Part shown: piece after piece, positions 1 to 7,766 of the stretch
How the letters are laid out: every line of letters starts with the position of its first letter
How positions within the stretch are numbered: the first letter of the stretch is position 1
Source of the DNA: an uncultured Oscillospiraceae bacterium
GTDB taxonomy: Bacteria > Bacillota > Clostridia > Oscillospirales > Ruminococcaceae
Reading direction: 5' to 3'
Assembly (NCBI GenBank): GCA_900552845.1
Contig: USBC01000037.1
Span: 1-13,263 of the forward strand
Length of the DNA stretch: 13,263 bases
Position numbers and translations under genes: made by a program
Notes under the pieces: model-generated
Databases searched by the model: none
Seen by the model: only the letters and a program-made list of their open reading frames with translations
Told to the model about the DNA's origin: nothing

Positions 1-330
1 CAGTACCTCTACGACCGCCACGGCGCCATCGCTGCGGCCGTCAATGAGCTCCTGGGCTCTGGCACTACCCAGCCACCCGAGGCGGCTCCGGGGGCCGTCC
101 AGGGCTTCCCTGCGACGCCCTTCACTGTTCGCGTCATTATCCCGGATCTGAACTACCGCAAGGGCCCCGGCATGAGCTACGCGGTCAGAGGCCAGACCGG
201 CAAGGGCGTCTTTACCATCACCGAGGTGCAGGACGGCTGGGGCAAGCTCGAAGGCGGCGGCTGGGTCAGCCTCACCTACGTCAGCAAATCCTCGGACAGC
301 GGCACGGCAGGCGGTGATCCGGGCAGCACC
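1..330 (+). CDS. C-terminal part of an SH3-domain cell-wall hydrolase / phage-type lysin (partial at both ends)
   Basis: Open in frame 1 from the window edge. The translated part begins with a helix (YLYDRHGAIAAAVNELL) that resembles the end of an amidase-type peptidoglycan hydrolase domain. A Pro/Ala linker follows, and then an SH3_3-like domain at about residues 41-94 of the visible part, with the blocks VIIPDLNYRKGPG, GKGVFTITEV and GGGWVSLTYV. SH3 domains of this kind bind the cell wall in Clostridial autolysins and prophage endolysins. After YVSK a Ser/Gly/Thr-rich tail starts (GTAGGDPGSTGGTG). Instead of ending, the frame continues for about 590 codons through the exact antisense of dnaK, which cannot be a real protein. 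I therefore stop the gene near 330, and the true 3' end is missing. The catalytic domain lies left of the window; a prophage or an ordinary autolysin are both possible. The end coordinate is approximate. Confidence 0.7.
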
Positions 331-2070
331 GGCGGTACCGGCATTGGACTGATACACCTTACCGAAGATCTCCATCGAAACCTTCGCCAGATCATCGGTG
401 GCAGCCTTGATCATCTCATCATCGGTGCCCTTCAGCGCTTCCTTTACGGCAGCGGTCTTCTGCTCGATGGTCGCCTTATCCTCAGCGGAGATCTTATCGC
501 CCAGATCCTTCACGGTCTTTTCGGTCTGGTACACGATCTGATCGGCGTTGTTGCGGGTATCAATCGCCTCACGGCGCTTCTTATCCTCGGCGGCATACTG
601 CTCGGCTTCCTTCACGGCACGCTCCACATCGTCCTTGTTCATGTTAGTGGAGGAGGTGATGGTGATGCCGGTCTCTTTGCCGGAGCCGAGATCCTTGGCG
701 GAAACATGCACGATGCCGTTGGCATCGATATCGAAGGTAACTTCGATCTGCGGGACACCGCGGGGAGCCGCAGGGATACCGGTCAGCTGGAAGTTGCCCA
801 GCGTCTTATTGTCGGCAGCCATTTCACGCTCGCCCTGCAGCACATGCACCTCAACGGTAGTCTGACCGTCGGCAGGGGTGGTGAAGATCTGAGTCTTCTT
901 GGTAGGAATGGTAGTGTTGCGCTCGATGACCTTTGTCATGACGCCGCCCAGCGTTTCCACGCCAAGGGACAGGGGGGTAACATCAAGCAGCAGCAGACCC
1001 TTAACATCGCCGGTGAGAACACCGCCCTGCAGCGCAGCACCGAGGGCTACGCACTCATCGGGGTTGATCCCCTTAAAGGGCTCCTTGCCCATAAAGCTCT
1101 TGACTGCCTCCTGAACGGCAGGAACACGGGTGGAACCGCCTACCAGCAGTACCTTACCGATATCGGAGGGCTTCAGACCTGCATCAGCAAGGGCATTGCG
1201 GACGGGTCCCATGGTGGATTCCACCAGATCGGCGGTCAGCTCATTGAACTTGGCGCGGGTGATGGTCATATCAAAATGCTTCGGGCCGGAGGAATCCGCC
1301 GTAATGAAGGGCAGGTTCACATTGGTCTGGGTCATGCTGGAAAGGTCGCATTTGGCTTTTTCGGCAGCTTCCTTCAGACGCTGGTGAGCCATTTTATCCT
1401 TGCGCAGATCGATTCCGTTGGATTTCTGGAATTCGTCCGCCATGTAGTTCAGCAGACGCTCATCGAAGTCATCGCCGCCCAGATGGTTGTTACCGGCAGT
1501 CGCCAGAACCTCCTGTACGCCGTCGCCCATTTCGATGATGGAAACATCGAAGGTGCCGCCGCCGAGGTCGTAGACCATGATCTTCTGCTCATTTTCCTTA
1601 TCAATGCCATAGGCAAGGGCTGCCGCAGTCGGCTCGTTGATGATCCGCTTAACCTCCAGACCGGCGATCCGACCGGCGTCCTTAGTCGCCTGACGCTGGG
1701 CATCGGTGAAGTAGGCGGGAACGGTGATGACCGCTTCGGTGACCTTCTCGCCCAAATAGGCTTCTGCATCGGTCTTCAGCTTCTGCAGGATCATTGCGGA
1801 GATTTCCTGCGGGGTGTACTGCTTACCATCAATGTTCACCTTGTAGTCGGTGCCCATGTGGCGCTTAATGGACGAAATGGTCTTATCGGGGTTGGTGATG
1901 GCCTGGCGCTTTGCCACCTGACCCACCAGACGCTCATTGTCTTTGAATGCTACAACGGAGGGGGTGGTGCGTGCGCCCTCGCTGTTGGGGATAACGACGG
2001 CTTCGCCGCCCTCCATAACTGCTACGCAGGAATTGGTAGTACCAAGGTCGATGCCAATGATTTTGCTCAT
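331..2070 (-). CDS. dnaK: Chaperone protein DnaK (Hsp70), 3' end lost at a junction
   Basis: Cytoplasmic ATP-dependent Hsp70 that binds exposed hydrophobic peptides and works with GrpE and DnaJ. The start is ATG at 2070 with AGGAGG at 2079-2084. The Hsp70 signatures are at residues 6-14 (GIDLGTTNS), 167-178 (YDLGGGTFDVSI) and 309-320 (LVGGSTRVPAVQ), with INEPTAAALAYG at 144-155. The substrate-binding part contains LLLLDVTPLSLGVET and the helical lid continues to EIFGKVYQSNAGTAG. The ATPase domain lacks the roughly 24-residue insertion of Gram-negative DnaKs, as is normal for Firmicutes. About 580 residues are present; family members of this type have roughly 605-625. The usual Gly/Ala tail and acidic end are absent, because the frame runs on, without a stop, through the antisense of the SH3 gene to the window edge. 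It is third in the hrcA-grpE-dnaK operon, 72 bp after grpE. dnaJ, normally next, is not seen. The left end is approximate. Confidence 0.96.
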
Positions 2071-2142
2071 AATCTATTCCTCCTAAACTTTACTGTGAAT
2101 GAATGGACTTGATTTATTTGAATTTGAATTGCTGACTGAAAT

Positions 2143-2706
2143 TTAATTTGCCTGCTGCACCATGGCGTGTCGCAGGATACGGTCTCCTCGGCGGTAGCCG
2201 CTCTGGAAGACCTGCGCCACCACATTCTTACCAAGACTTTCGTCCTCGATGTGCATGACGGCGTTGTGCAGGTTGGGATCGAAGGGATCGCCGGCTTTGC
2301 CGAAGGTCTCGACACCCATTGTCTTAAGGAATTCTTCAAAGCCGGTCTGAATCATCTTGATACCGGTGAGGTAATTCTCGTCGGCACAAGGGGTATCCAG
2401 CGCTCTTTGCAGATTGTCCAAGAGGGGCAGCAGCTCCTTCAAGGTGTTTGCCACTGCATCGGGATAAATGTTTTCCCGTTCCTTTTGGGTGCGGCGCCGG
2501 TAGTTTTCGTACTCTGCCATCAGGCGGAGGTATCTGTCCTCCAGTTCCTTCTTTTCGGCTTCGCACGTTTCCAGTGCCTCGGCTTCCTTGCTCTTTTTCT
2601 TTTTGGTCTTTTTTTCCTCGGGGGATTTTTCCTCGGTCACCGCTTCTGCGGTCTCCTCGGTCATCAGCTCCTCCTCGGGGGCGGTGGTTTTATTTTCCTG
2701 ATCCAC
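2143..2706 (-). CDS. grpE: Nucleotide exchange factor GrpE
   Basis: Releases ADP from DnaK and so resets the chaperone cycle; acts as a cytoplasmic dimer. The protein is 187 residues, a normal length. It has a charged, disordered N-terminus rich in Glu/Lys (residues 1-48), a long helix predicted to form the dimer coiled coil (about 45-105, with LEDRYLRLMAEYENYRRRT), and the C-terminal beta domain with FDPNLHNAVMHIED (142-155) and VFQSGYRRGDRILRHAMV (166-183), which is the family signature region. The start is GTG at 2706: no ATG fits, and GGAG-type Shine-Dalgarno bases at 2716-2723 lie about 9 nt upstream. It sits 22 bp after the hrcA stop and is expected to share the CIRCE-controlled transcript. 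Confidence 0.96.
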   Translation of the reverse strand: MDQENKTTAPEEELMTEETAEAVTEEKSPEEKKTKKKKSKEAEALETCEAEKKELEDRYLRLMAEYENYRRRTQKERENIYPDAVANTLKELLPLLDNLQRALDTPCADENYLTGIKMIQTGFEEFLKTMGVETFGKAGDPFDPNLHNAVMHIEDESLGKNVVAQVFQSGYRRGDRILRHAMVQQAN

Positions 2707-2728
2707 AGGGACTCTCTCCTTTCGTGGC

Positions 2729-3760
2729 TTACAGTCCGTTATTCAGTGCGTCGCTGAGCATTCGGCTGAGCATTCCCGCAAAGTATTCCACATGGGGAAT
2801 AAGCCTTGCATAATCCATGCGGACGGGGCCAACCAGCCCCAAAGCACCGATGGAATCCTCGCCGATGCGGTAGCGCGCGACGATCATGGAGGAATTCTCC
2901 ATTTCGGGACGGGCATTTTCCCGTCCCACGCTGACAAACAAATCGCCCTGACGACTGCCGATGAGCCGCAGCATTTCCTCGCGGGAATCCAGCAGCCGGT
3001 ACAAACGATCCGCTACCGTTCTCAACTCCGGGTGCTGCAGCAGATTGCCCGTACCGCTTCGGTACAAAGCACCCTCGCAGGCTTCCCGGCACAGCTCGTA
3101 AATAGCGGCAAGCAGCGGTGCGAAGATGTCGGAGTGCTCGCCCAGCGTGAATGCCATCGAGTTAATGTACCGGGCGGTGATCTCATTGAGGCTGTGTCCG
3201 GCAAGTCTGCCGTTGGCAAAGCTCTGGAAGAAATCCACCACATTGGGGGTCAGCTCAAAATTGACGCGGCACACCTTGTTTTTCACCATGCCGTTGGAGC
3301 ACAAAAGCAGGATAACAACGGTGTGTGCCGTAGCGGGTATGATCTCGATGCGCTTGACGAAAAGGCTTTGCCGCGAAATGGTGGTGGAGATCGCAAAGCA
3401 GCCGGTCTCCTTCGCCAACATTTTGGCGGCGCCCTCCAGCACCCTGTCGGGGTCCGGGTCGCAATAGTTGAACAGTGCGTCGATCTCGCCGCGGGTCGCT
3501 TCCTCCAGCGGTTGCGGCTTCATCAGGTGGTCAAGGTAGTAACGCAAGCCGCGGTGGGTGGGGATCCTACCTGCTGAGGTGTGGGGCTGCTCCAAATAGC
3601 CCTGCTCGCTGAGGTAGGCAAGATCATTGCGAACGGTGGCAGAGGAAACAGCGTCCTCCAGCATGGCGGCGATCAGCTTGGAGCCGATCGGTTCGCCGGT
3701 GCGAATGTAGCTTTCCACCACGCAGGTAAGGATCCTGCTTTTTCTCGGATCCAGCTCCAT
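2729..3760 (-). CDS. hrcA: Heat-inducible transcription repressor HrcA
   Basis: Repressor of class I heat-shock genes. It binds the CIRCE inverted repeat and in the known model is kept active by GroEL. The protein is 343 residues, typical for the family. The N-terminal winged helix (residues 1-75) starts with MELDPRKSRILTCVVESYI and contains the DNA-binding block SSATVRNDLAYLSEQGYL and the conserved HTSAGRIPTHRGLRYYLD. The middle part is the GAF-like domain and the C-terminus has the typical GALGLVGPVRMDYARLIPHVEY. The start is ATG at 3760, with GGAGGGAG in the leader at 3764-3772. It is the first gene of the operon, with a CIRCE immediately upstream, so the repressor controls its own synthesis. 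Confidence 0.97.
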   Translation of the reverse strand: MELDPRKSRILTCVVESYIRTGEPIGSKLIAAMLEDAVSSATVRNDLAYLSEQGYLEQPHTSAGRIPTHRGLRYYLDHLMKPQPLEEATRGEIDALFNYCDPDPDRVLEGAAKMLAKETGCFAISTTISRQSLFVKRIEIIPATAHTVVILLLCSNGMVKNKVCRVNFELTPNVVDFFQSFANGRLAGHSLNEITARYINSMAFTLGEHSDIFAPLLAAIYELCREACEGALYRSGTGNLLQHPELRTVADRLYRLLDSREEMLRLIGSRQGDLFVSVGRENARPEMENSSMIVARYRIGEDSIGALGLVGPVRMDYARLIPHVEYFAGMLSRMLSDALNNGL

Positions 3761-3775
3761 GTCGCTCCCTCCTTT

Positions 3776-3802
3776 TTAGCACTCACTCGCTTCGAGTGCT
3801 AA
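3776..3802 (-). promoter_or_regulatory. CIRCE operator (HrcA binding site)
   Basis: Perfect match to the established consensus TTAGCACTC-N9-GAGTGCTAA: left arm 3776-3784, 9-base spacer 3785-3793, right arm 3794-3802. It lies between the -10 (3811-3816) and the hrcA ribosome binding site, thus at the start of the transcript, where HrcA binding would block initiation or clearance. It could also act as an RNA hairpin next to the ribosome binding site. Confidence 0.98.
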
Positions 3803-3810
3803 CGATTATT

Positions 3811-3838
3811 ATTGTACTCACTTTTTTGCAGTTGTCAA
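3811..3838 (-). promoter_or_regulatory. Sigma-A promoter of hrcA-grpE-dnaK
   Basis: Read on the minus strand: -35 TTGACA (3833-3838), 16-base spacer, -10 TACAAT (3811-3816). The predicted start near 3804 puts CIRCE at the very beginning of the message. Confidence 0.88.
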
Positions 3839-3879
3839 TAGGGTTCACAAATAATTTACAACTATTTTTGCAGTCGGCA

Positions 3880-3907
3880 TTGCGGAGTGCCAGTCCCGTG
3901 CTATAAT
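3880..3907 (+). promoter_or_regulatory. Extended -10 promoter facing the COG2426 gene
   Basis: TGCTATAAT (extended -10; TATAAT at 3902-3907) with a weak -35, TTGCGG, 16 bases upstream at 3880-3885. A start near 3914 would give a leader of about 230 nt that includes the GC-rich cloverleaf. The perfect -10 is clear; use of the promoter is inferred. Confidence 0.6.
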
Positions 3908-3948
3908 GAAAAACAGCAGGAGATGTGTCTCTCGCGGGCGGGCGCCCT

Positions 3949-3970
3949 TGCGTACGCGCGCGTGCGCGCG
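3949..3970. other. Alternating pyrimidine-purine tract (Z-DNA-prone)
   Basis: Twenty-two consecutive bases alternate pyrimidine and purine, mostly CG steps with one TA and some TG. Such tracts can flip to left-handed Z-DNA under negative supercoiling. It sits about 35 bp after the predicted start of the plus-strand transcript and 42 bp before the cloverleaf repeat. Confidence 0.6.
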
Positions 3971-4011
3971 GGAACTTATTATAGAGTAGTATAGAGCAGC
4001 AAGGTGCGGAA

Positions 4012-4089
4012 CGCCCCGCAGGGGCGGCGGCGCAGCCGCCGGCACGGGCGGAACGCCCGTGACACCGCAAAGCGGTGCCCTGCGGGGCG
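4012..4089. repeat. GC-rich cloverleaf-like structured repeat, copy 1
   Basis: A perfect 12-bp closing stem (4012-4023 CGCCCCGCAGGG with 4078-4089) encloses three perfect hairpins: 4025-4041 (7 bp, loop GCA), 4043-4061 (8 bp, loop GAA) and 4063-4077 (6 bp, loop AAA). Only single bases (4024, 4042, 4062) lie between the stems, so the whole 78 bp can fold as a four-way cloverleaf. It has no open T-tract, so it does not look like a simple terminator. A second element of the same plan, with mostly different arms, is at 9115-9200; both contain the string GGCGGCGCAGCCGCCGG. I know no named family for it. Confidence 0.85.
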
Positions 4090-4142
4090 GTTTTACCTGC
4101 CCGCCCAACGCAAAACGCTTGATAAGAAGGGACGAATGGCAA

Positions 4143-4613
4143 GTGTTCCATAGTTTACTGCAAAATAAATGGTTTTATCTGTTCTGCATTTCCATGCTGC
4201 CCATTGTGGAGTTGCGGGGCGGCATTCCGGCGGGGGCGGCGATGGAGCTGCCCTTTTGGTCGGTATACCTTACCTGCGTGCTGGGCAATCTGCTGCCGGT
4301 GCCGTTCCTCATCTTGTTCGCCAAAAAGATATTGGAGTTTCTCTCTACTCTGCCCCGCATCGGCGGTTTTTTCAAAAAAATGATTCGGCGGGCAGATGAA
4401 AAGGCAGCAAAGATCGGACAATATGAAAAATGGGGATTGTTTCTCTTTGTCGCCATTCCCCTGCCCGGCACCGGCGCATGGACCGGTTCGTTGGTGGCGG
4501 CAGTGCTGCGAATGAGGATCGTCACGGCGTTCCTTGTTATTGCGGCAGGCGTGCTGGTCAGCGGCTTTATCACCGGAGGCATTGCCTATGGGCTGTTTAC
4601 GGCGTTGGCATAA
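4143..4613 (+). CDS. Small multi-pass membrane protein, COG2426 / small multidrug export (PF06695) family
   Basis: From the GTG at 4143 the protein has 156 residues, the usual family size. Family-like blocks are LLQNKWFYLFCISMLPIVEL (5-24), ELRGGIPAGAAMELPF (23-38), GNLLPVPFLILFAKKILEF (48-66), AIPLPGTGAWTGSLVAA (104-120) and a final hydrophobic stretch (127-156). About four membrane segments with a charged middle loop (79-94, RRADEKAAK) are visible. The family is distantly related to DedA-type proteins; the export name is an annotation, and the transported substrate is not known. The same frame is open further upstream to an ATG at 4059, but that start lies inside the cloverleaf repeat and adds a proline/arginine-rich stretch unlike the family. 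AGAAGG at 4125-4130, about 12 nt before the GTG, supports 4143; TTG at 4119 is an alternative. It is convergent with pflA. Confidence 0.85.
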   Translation: MFHSLLQNKWFYLFCISMLPIVELRGGIPAGAAMELPFWSVYLTCVLGNLLPVPFLILFAKKILEFLSTLPRIGGFFKKMIRRADEKAAKIGQYEKWGLFLFVAIPLPGTGAWTGSLVAAVLRMRIVTAFLVIAAGVLVSGFITGGIAYGLFTALA

Positions 4614-4626
4614 CTACAGAATATAC

Positions 4627-4672
4627 AAACGGAAGAACCTCTCCACCGGCCGGTGGAGAGGTTCTTCCGTTT
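4627..4672. terminator. 46-bp perfect palindrome, probable bidirectional terminator
   Basis: A perfect inverted repeat with 23-bp arms centred between 4649 and 4650. As RNA it gives a stem of about 21 bp with loop GGCC. It lies between the convergent COG2426 gene (ends 4613) and pflA (ends 4711). The T-run after it is only TTT on the plus strand and TTTGTATATT on the minus strand, so it is an imperfect intrinsic terminator, but its position fits termination from both sides. Confidence 0.75.
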
Positions 4673-4710
4673 AGAGAGAAAATGAAAGAAGAATAAAGAG
4701 GAAAGCGAAA

Positions 4711-5457
4711 TTATTCTCCGCGCATGCCCTCCTGAATGATCGCTTCCGCTTCGGCGGCTTCCGCCTTGGAAAGCTGGGGGGTATCCCGCAGGGGATATTC
4801 AATCCCCAAACTGTCATACTTCACCTTGCCCATCGAGTGGTAAGGCAGCACCTCCAGCTTTTCCATATTGGTCAGTGTCTTCAGGTAGCGTCCGAGCGCC
4901 AGCAGCTCCTCCCTTTGGAAGGTGATGCCGGGCACGACGACATGGCGGATCCATACCGGTTTACCGATTTTTTTAAGATACTCCGCAAAGGCGAAGACCC
5001 GCGCATTGCTGTGCCCGGTCAGCTTCTTGTGCTCCTCGTCAAACATATGCTTGATATCAAGGAGCACCAGATCGGTGACCGCCATCAGTCGATCGGTTTT
5101 TTCGGTATGATCGGGGTCGAACAGGATCCCACAGGTATCCAGCGCCGTGTGGATCCCGTTCTGCTTGGCTTTGGTAAACAGCTCGGTGAGAAAATCTATT
5201 TGCAGCATCGGCTCGCCGCCGGTGGCGGTGATGCCGCCGGAGGTATAGAAGGCACGATTGCGGGTGATTTTTTCGATGATCTCATCGGCAGTCATCTCGG
5301 TACCGCCTGCCATCTCCCATGTATCGGGATTGTGGCAGTACAGGCACCGCATGGGACAGCCCTGGAAAAACACAACATAGCGGATTCCGGGACCGTCCAC
5401 AGTGCCAAAGCTCTCAAGAGAATGAATGCGTCCGGTAAGCTCCGTCATTGCAATCAC
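4711..5457 (-). CDS. pflA: Pyruvate formate-lyase activating enzyme (radical SAM)
   Basis: Uses a [4Fe-4S] cluster and S-adenosylmethionine to place the glycyl radical on PflB under anaerobic conditions. The protein is 248 residues, typical. Cluster ligands are in GCPMRCLYCHNPD (Cys34, Cys38, Cys41), the CxxxCxxC motif of radical SAM enzymes. GGEP is at 80-83, and LDIKHMFDEEHKKLTGHSN and RHVVVPG are typical of PflA. The N-terminus IHSLESFGTVDGPGIRYVVF is highly characteristic. The GTG at 5457 overlaps the pflB stop by 4 bp (GTGA). The ATG at 5448, three codons further in, is an equally possible start; neither has a strong ribosome binding site, so coupling to pflB translation is likely. The two genes form one operon. 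Confidence 0.95.
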   Translation of the reverse strand: MIAMTELTGRIHSLESFGTVDGPGIRYVVFFQGCPMRCLYCHNPDTWEMAGGTEMTADEIIEKITRNRAFYTSGGITATGGEPMLQIDFLTELFTKAKQNGIHTALDTCGILFDPDHTEKTDRLMAVTDLVLLDIKHMFDEEHKKLTGHSNARVFAFAEYLKKIGKPVWIRHVVVPGITFQREELLALGRYLKTLTNMEKLEVLPYHSMGKVKYDSLGIEYPLRDTPQLSKAEAAEAEAIIQEGMRGE

Positions 5458-7682
5458 ATTCTCTCGTGGAAGGTACGGGAGATAACCTCATCCTGCTGGG
5501 CGCGGGTCAGCTTGATGAAGTTGACAGCATAACCGGAAACGCGAATGGTAAGCTGCGGATACAGCTCGGGGTGAGCCTGAGCGTCCAGCAGGGTCTCGCG
5601 GTTCAGCACATTGACATTGAGATGATGCGCATTCTTGCCGAAATAGCCGTCCATCAGACCGACGAGGTTATTGACGCGCTGATCCTCATTCTTGCCCAGC
5701 GCATCAGGAACGATGGAGAAGGTATTGGAAATACCGTCCTGAGAATCCATGAAGGGAATCTTGGCGACAGAGGCGAGGGAAGCAACGGCACCGTGGCTGT
5801 CACGGCCGTGCATGGGGTTGGCGCCGGGAGCGAAGGGTTCGCCGCCCTTACGGCCGTCGGGAGTGGAACCGGTATTCTTACCATAGCTGACATTGGAGGT
5901 AATGGTAAGGATAGAGGTGGTATGGATACCGTTACGGTAGGTGGGATACTCACGAATGAAGTTGATGAAGCGGTGCAGGATATCCTTACCGATCTCATCG
6001 GCACGGTCATCATCATTGCCGTACTTGGGATAGTCGCCCTCAACCTCATAGTCAACGGCAAGACCCTGCTCGTTACGGATCACCTTGACCTTAGCGTATT
6101 TGATGGCGGAAAGGGAGTCGATAACAACCGAGAAGCCGGCGATGCCGGTAGCGAACCAGCGGGTAACTTCCTTATCGTGCAGTGCCATCTCAAGGGACTC
6201 ATAGCAATACTTATCATGCATATAATGGATAATATTAAGGGCATTGACATAAACGCCAGCCAGCCACTTCATCATATCCATGTACTTCTCCATGACCTCA
6301 TCATAATCGAGATACTCGGAGGTGATGGGACGATACTTGGGTCCGATCTGATGACCGTTGATCTCATCTACGCCGCCGTTGATGGCATACAGCAGGCACT
6401 TGGCGAGGTTGGCGCGGGCGCCGAAGAACTGCATCTCCTTGCCGATCCGCATGGAGGATACGCAGCAGGCAATGCCGTAGTCATCGCCGTGAACGGGACG
6501 CATGACGTCATCGTTCTCATACTGAATAGCAGAGTGCTTGATGGAGATCTCTGCACAGTACTTCTTCCAGTTTTCGGGCAGGTTGTGGCTCCACAGCACG
6601 GTCAGGTTGGGCTCGGGAGATGCGCCGAGGTTATCCAGCGTATGCAGATAACGATAGCTCATCTTGGTAACCATGTGACGGCCATCGGTGCTCATACCGC
6701 CCAGGCTCTCGGTGACCCAGGTGGGATCGCCGGCGAAGATGTTGTTGTAATCGGGGGTACGGGCAAACTTGACCAAACGCAGCTTCATAACAAAGTGGTC
6801 GACAAACTCCTGAATCTGCTCCTCGGTGAAGACGCCGTTGCGCAGGTCACGCTCGGCATAGATATCAAGGAAGGTAGAGGTGCGGCCAAGGCTCATGGCT
6901 GCACCGTTCTGCTGCTTGACAGCGGCAAGATAGGCAAAATAGACAGCCTGAATCGCTTCCTGAACGTTGGAAGCAGGCTTGGAGATATCGCAGCCGTAAA
7001 TACCCGCCATGGCTTTCAGCTCTTTAAGGGCACGGATCTGCTCGGAAAGCTCCTCGCGGTCACGGATCACATCTGCCAGCATAACGCTGGGGGTGGTCGC
7101 CTTCTGGAACTCCTTGTCCTCGATCAAGCGGTCAACGCCATACAGGGCAACACGGCGATAGTCGCCGATGATACGGCCGCGGCCATAGGCATCGGGCAGA
7201 CCGGTGATGACATGGCTGTTGCGGCAGGCACGCATCTCGGGGGTGTAGGCATCAAATACGCCGGCATTGTGGGTCTTGCGATGGACGGTGAAGAACTCCT
7301 CGATTTCGGGATCGAGATGATAGCCGTTATCCTCGCAGGCCTGCTTTGCCATACGGATCCCGCCGTAGGGCATCAGGGCGCGCTTGAAGGGCTTATCGGT
7401 CTGGAAGCCGACGATGGTCTCCTTCTCCTTATCCAGATAACCGGGCCCGTGGCTGAGAATGGTGGAAACGACCTTGGTATCCATATCCAGGACACCGCCT
7501 GCCTCGCGCTCCTTCTTGGAGAGCTCCAGTACCTCATTCCACAGGGCGGTGGTATCGGCGGTGGGGCCCTTCAGGAAGCTGTCATCGCCATCGTAAGGGG
7601 TGTAGTTCTGCATGATAAAATCACGCACATCAATCTCGGTTTCCCAGCGACCGCCATTAAATTCTTTCCATTCGTTACGCAT
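5454..7682 (-). CDS. pflB: Formate C-acetyltransferase (pyruvate formate-lyase)
   Basis: Glycyl-radical enzyme that converts pyruvate and CoA to acetyl-CoA and formate, central to anaerobic fermentation. The protein is 742 residues, close to the usual 740-760. The catalytic cysteine pair is Cys406-Cys407 in GIACCVSSM. The radical glycine is Gly717 in RVSGYAVNF, 25 residues before the C-terminus. The substrate-pocket region SHGPGYLDKEKETIVGFQTD and the block NSHVITGLPDAYGRGRIIGDYRR are typical of true PFL rather than glycerol dehydratase-like relatives. The start is ATG at 7682, with GGGAGGT at 7691-7697 placed 8 nt before it. It is followed directly by pflA, its activator. Probable Rex control is described under the operator. 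Confidence 0.98.
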   Translation of the reverse strand: MRNEWKEFNGGRWETEIDVRDFIMQNYTPYDGDDSFLKGPTADTTALWNEVLELSKKEREAGGVLDMDTKVVSTILSHGPGYLDKEKETIVGFQTDKPFKRALMPYGGIRMAKQACEDNGYHLDPEIEEFFTVHRKTHNAGVFDAYTPEMRACRNSHVITGLPDAYGRGRIIGDYRRVALYGVDRLIEDKEFQKATTPSVMLADVIRDREELSEQIRALKELKAMAGIYGCDISKPASNVQEAIQAVYFAYLAAVKQQNGAAMSLGRTSTFLDIYAERDLRNGVFTEEQIQEFVDHFVMKLRLVKFARTPDYNNIFAGDPTWVTESLGGMSTDGRHMVTKMSYRYLHTLDNLGASPEPNLTVLWSHNLPENWKKYCAEISIKHSAIQYENDDVMRPVHGDDYGIACCVSSMRIGKEMQFFGARANLAKCLLYAINGGVDEINGHQIGPKYRPITSEYLDYDEVMEKYMDMMKWLAGVYVNALNIIHYMHDKYCYESLEMALHDKEVTRWFATGIAGFSVVIDSLSAIKYAKVKVIRNEQGLAVDYEVEGDYPKYGNDDDRADEIGKDILHRFINFIREYPTYRNGIHTTSILTITSNVSYGKNTGSTPDGRKGGEPFAPGANPMHGRDSHGAVASLASVAKIPFMDSQDGISNTFSIVPDALGKNEDQRVNNLVGLMDGYFGKNAHHLNVNVLNRETLLDAQAHPELYPQLTIRVSGYAVNFIKLTRAQQDEVISRTFHERM

Positions 7683-7748
7683 GTTTCGTTACCTCCCAGT
7701 TCATTTTCTCATATTGTTTCGGGTTTGCTTGTGCAGGTTGCTCACTTT

Positions 7749-7766
7749 TAGTCATATTTTTAACAA
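7749..7766. promoter_or_regulatory. Possible second, degenerate Rex-like site in the pflB leader
   Basis: TAGTCATATTTTTAACAA keeps one perfect half-site (TTAACAA) and 5 of 7 bases of the other half at the correct 4-base spacing. A further half-site, TTGTGAA, lies at 7770-7776 in everted orientation, so TTAACAAG-G-CTTGTGAA is also a near-palindrome. It is downstream of the predicted start. Weak evidence. Confidence 0.35.

Larger units (their letters stand above)
3803..4142. other. Intergenic region between divergent hrcA and the COG2426 gene (340 bp)
   Basis: Holds the minus-strand hrcA promoter, a plus-strand extended -10 promoter, an alternating pyrimidine-purine tract, two copies of TATAGAG close together (3980-3996), and the cloverleaf repeat. 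A 23-codon ORF starting at 3923 has no recognisable content. I see no further gene. Confidence 0.8.

Noticed and set aside
172..2112. 646-codon plus-strand open frame
   Set aside because: Only its first ~53 codons belong to a real protein (the SH3 part); the rest is the codon-register antisense of dnaK.
2792..3577. 261-codon plus-strand open frame
   Set aside because: Antisense shadow of hrcA, no ribosome binding site and no recognisable domain.
3923..3994. Short 23-codon plus-strand ORF in the COG2426 leader
   Set aside because: Runs through the alternating CG tract, its start is too close to the AGGAG, and the peptide resembles nothing.
4012..4089. A riboswitch or tRNA-like gene at the cloverleaf
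   Set aside because: It has no T-loop, anticodon or CCA-type features, and a second copy lies in an unrelated context; a repeat family fits better.
4012..4089. CRISPR array or simple terminator
   Set aside because: No regularly spaced direct repeats with unique spacers, and no T-tract after the stems.
5448..7751. 767-codon plus-strand open frame
   Set aside because: Exact antisense shadow of pflB, caused by its codon bias; pflB carries all catalytic motifs and a ribosome binding site.
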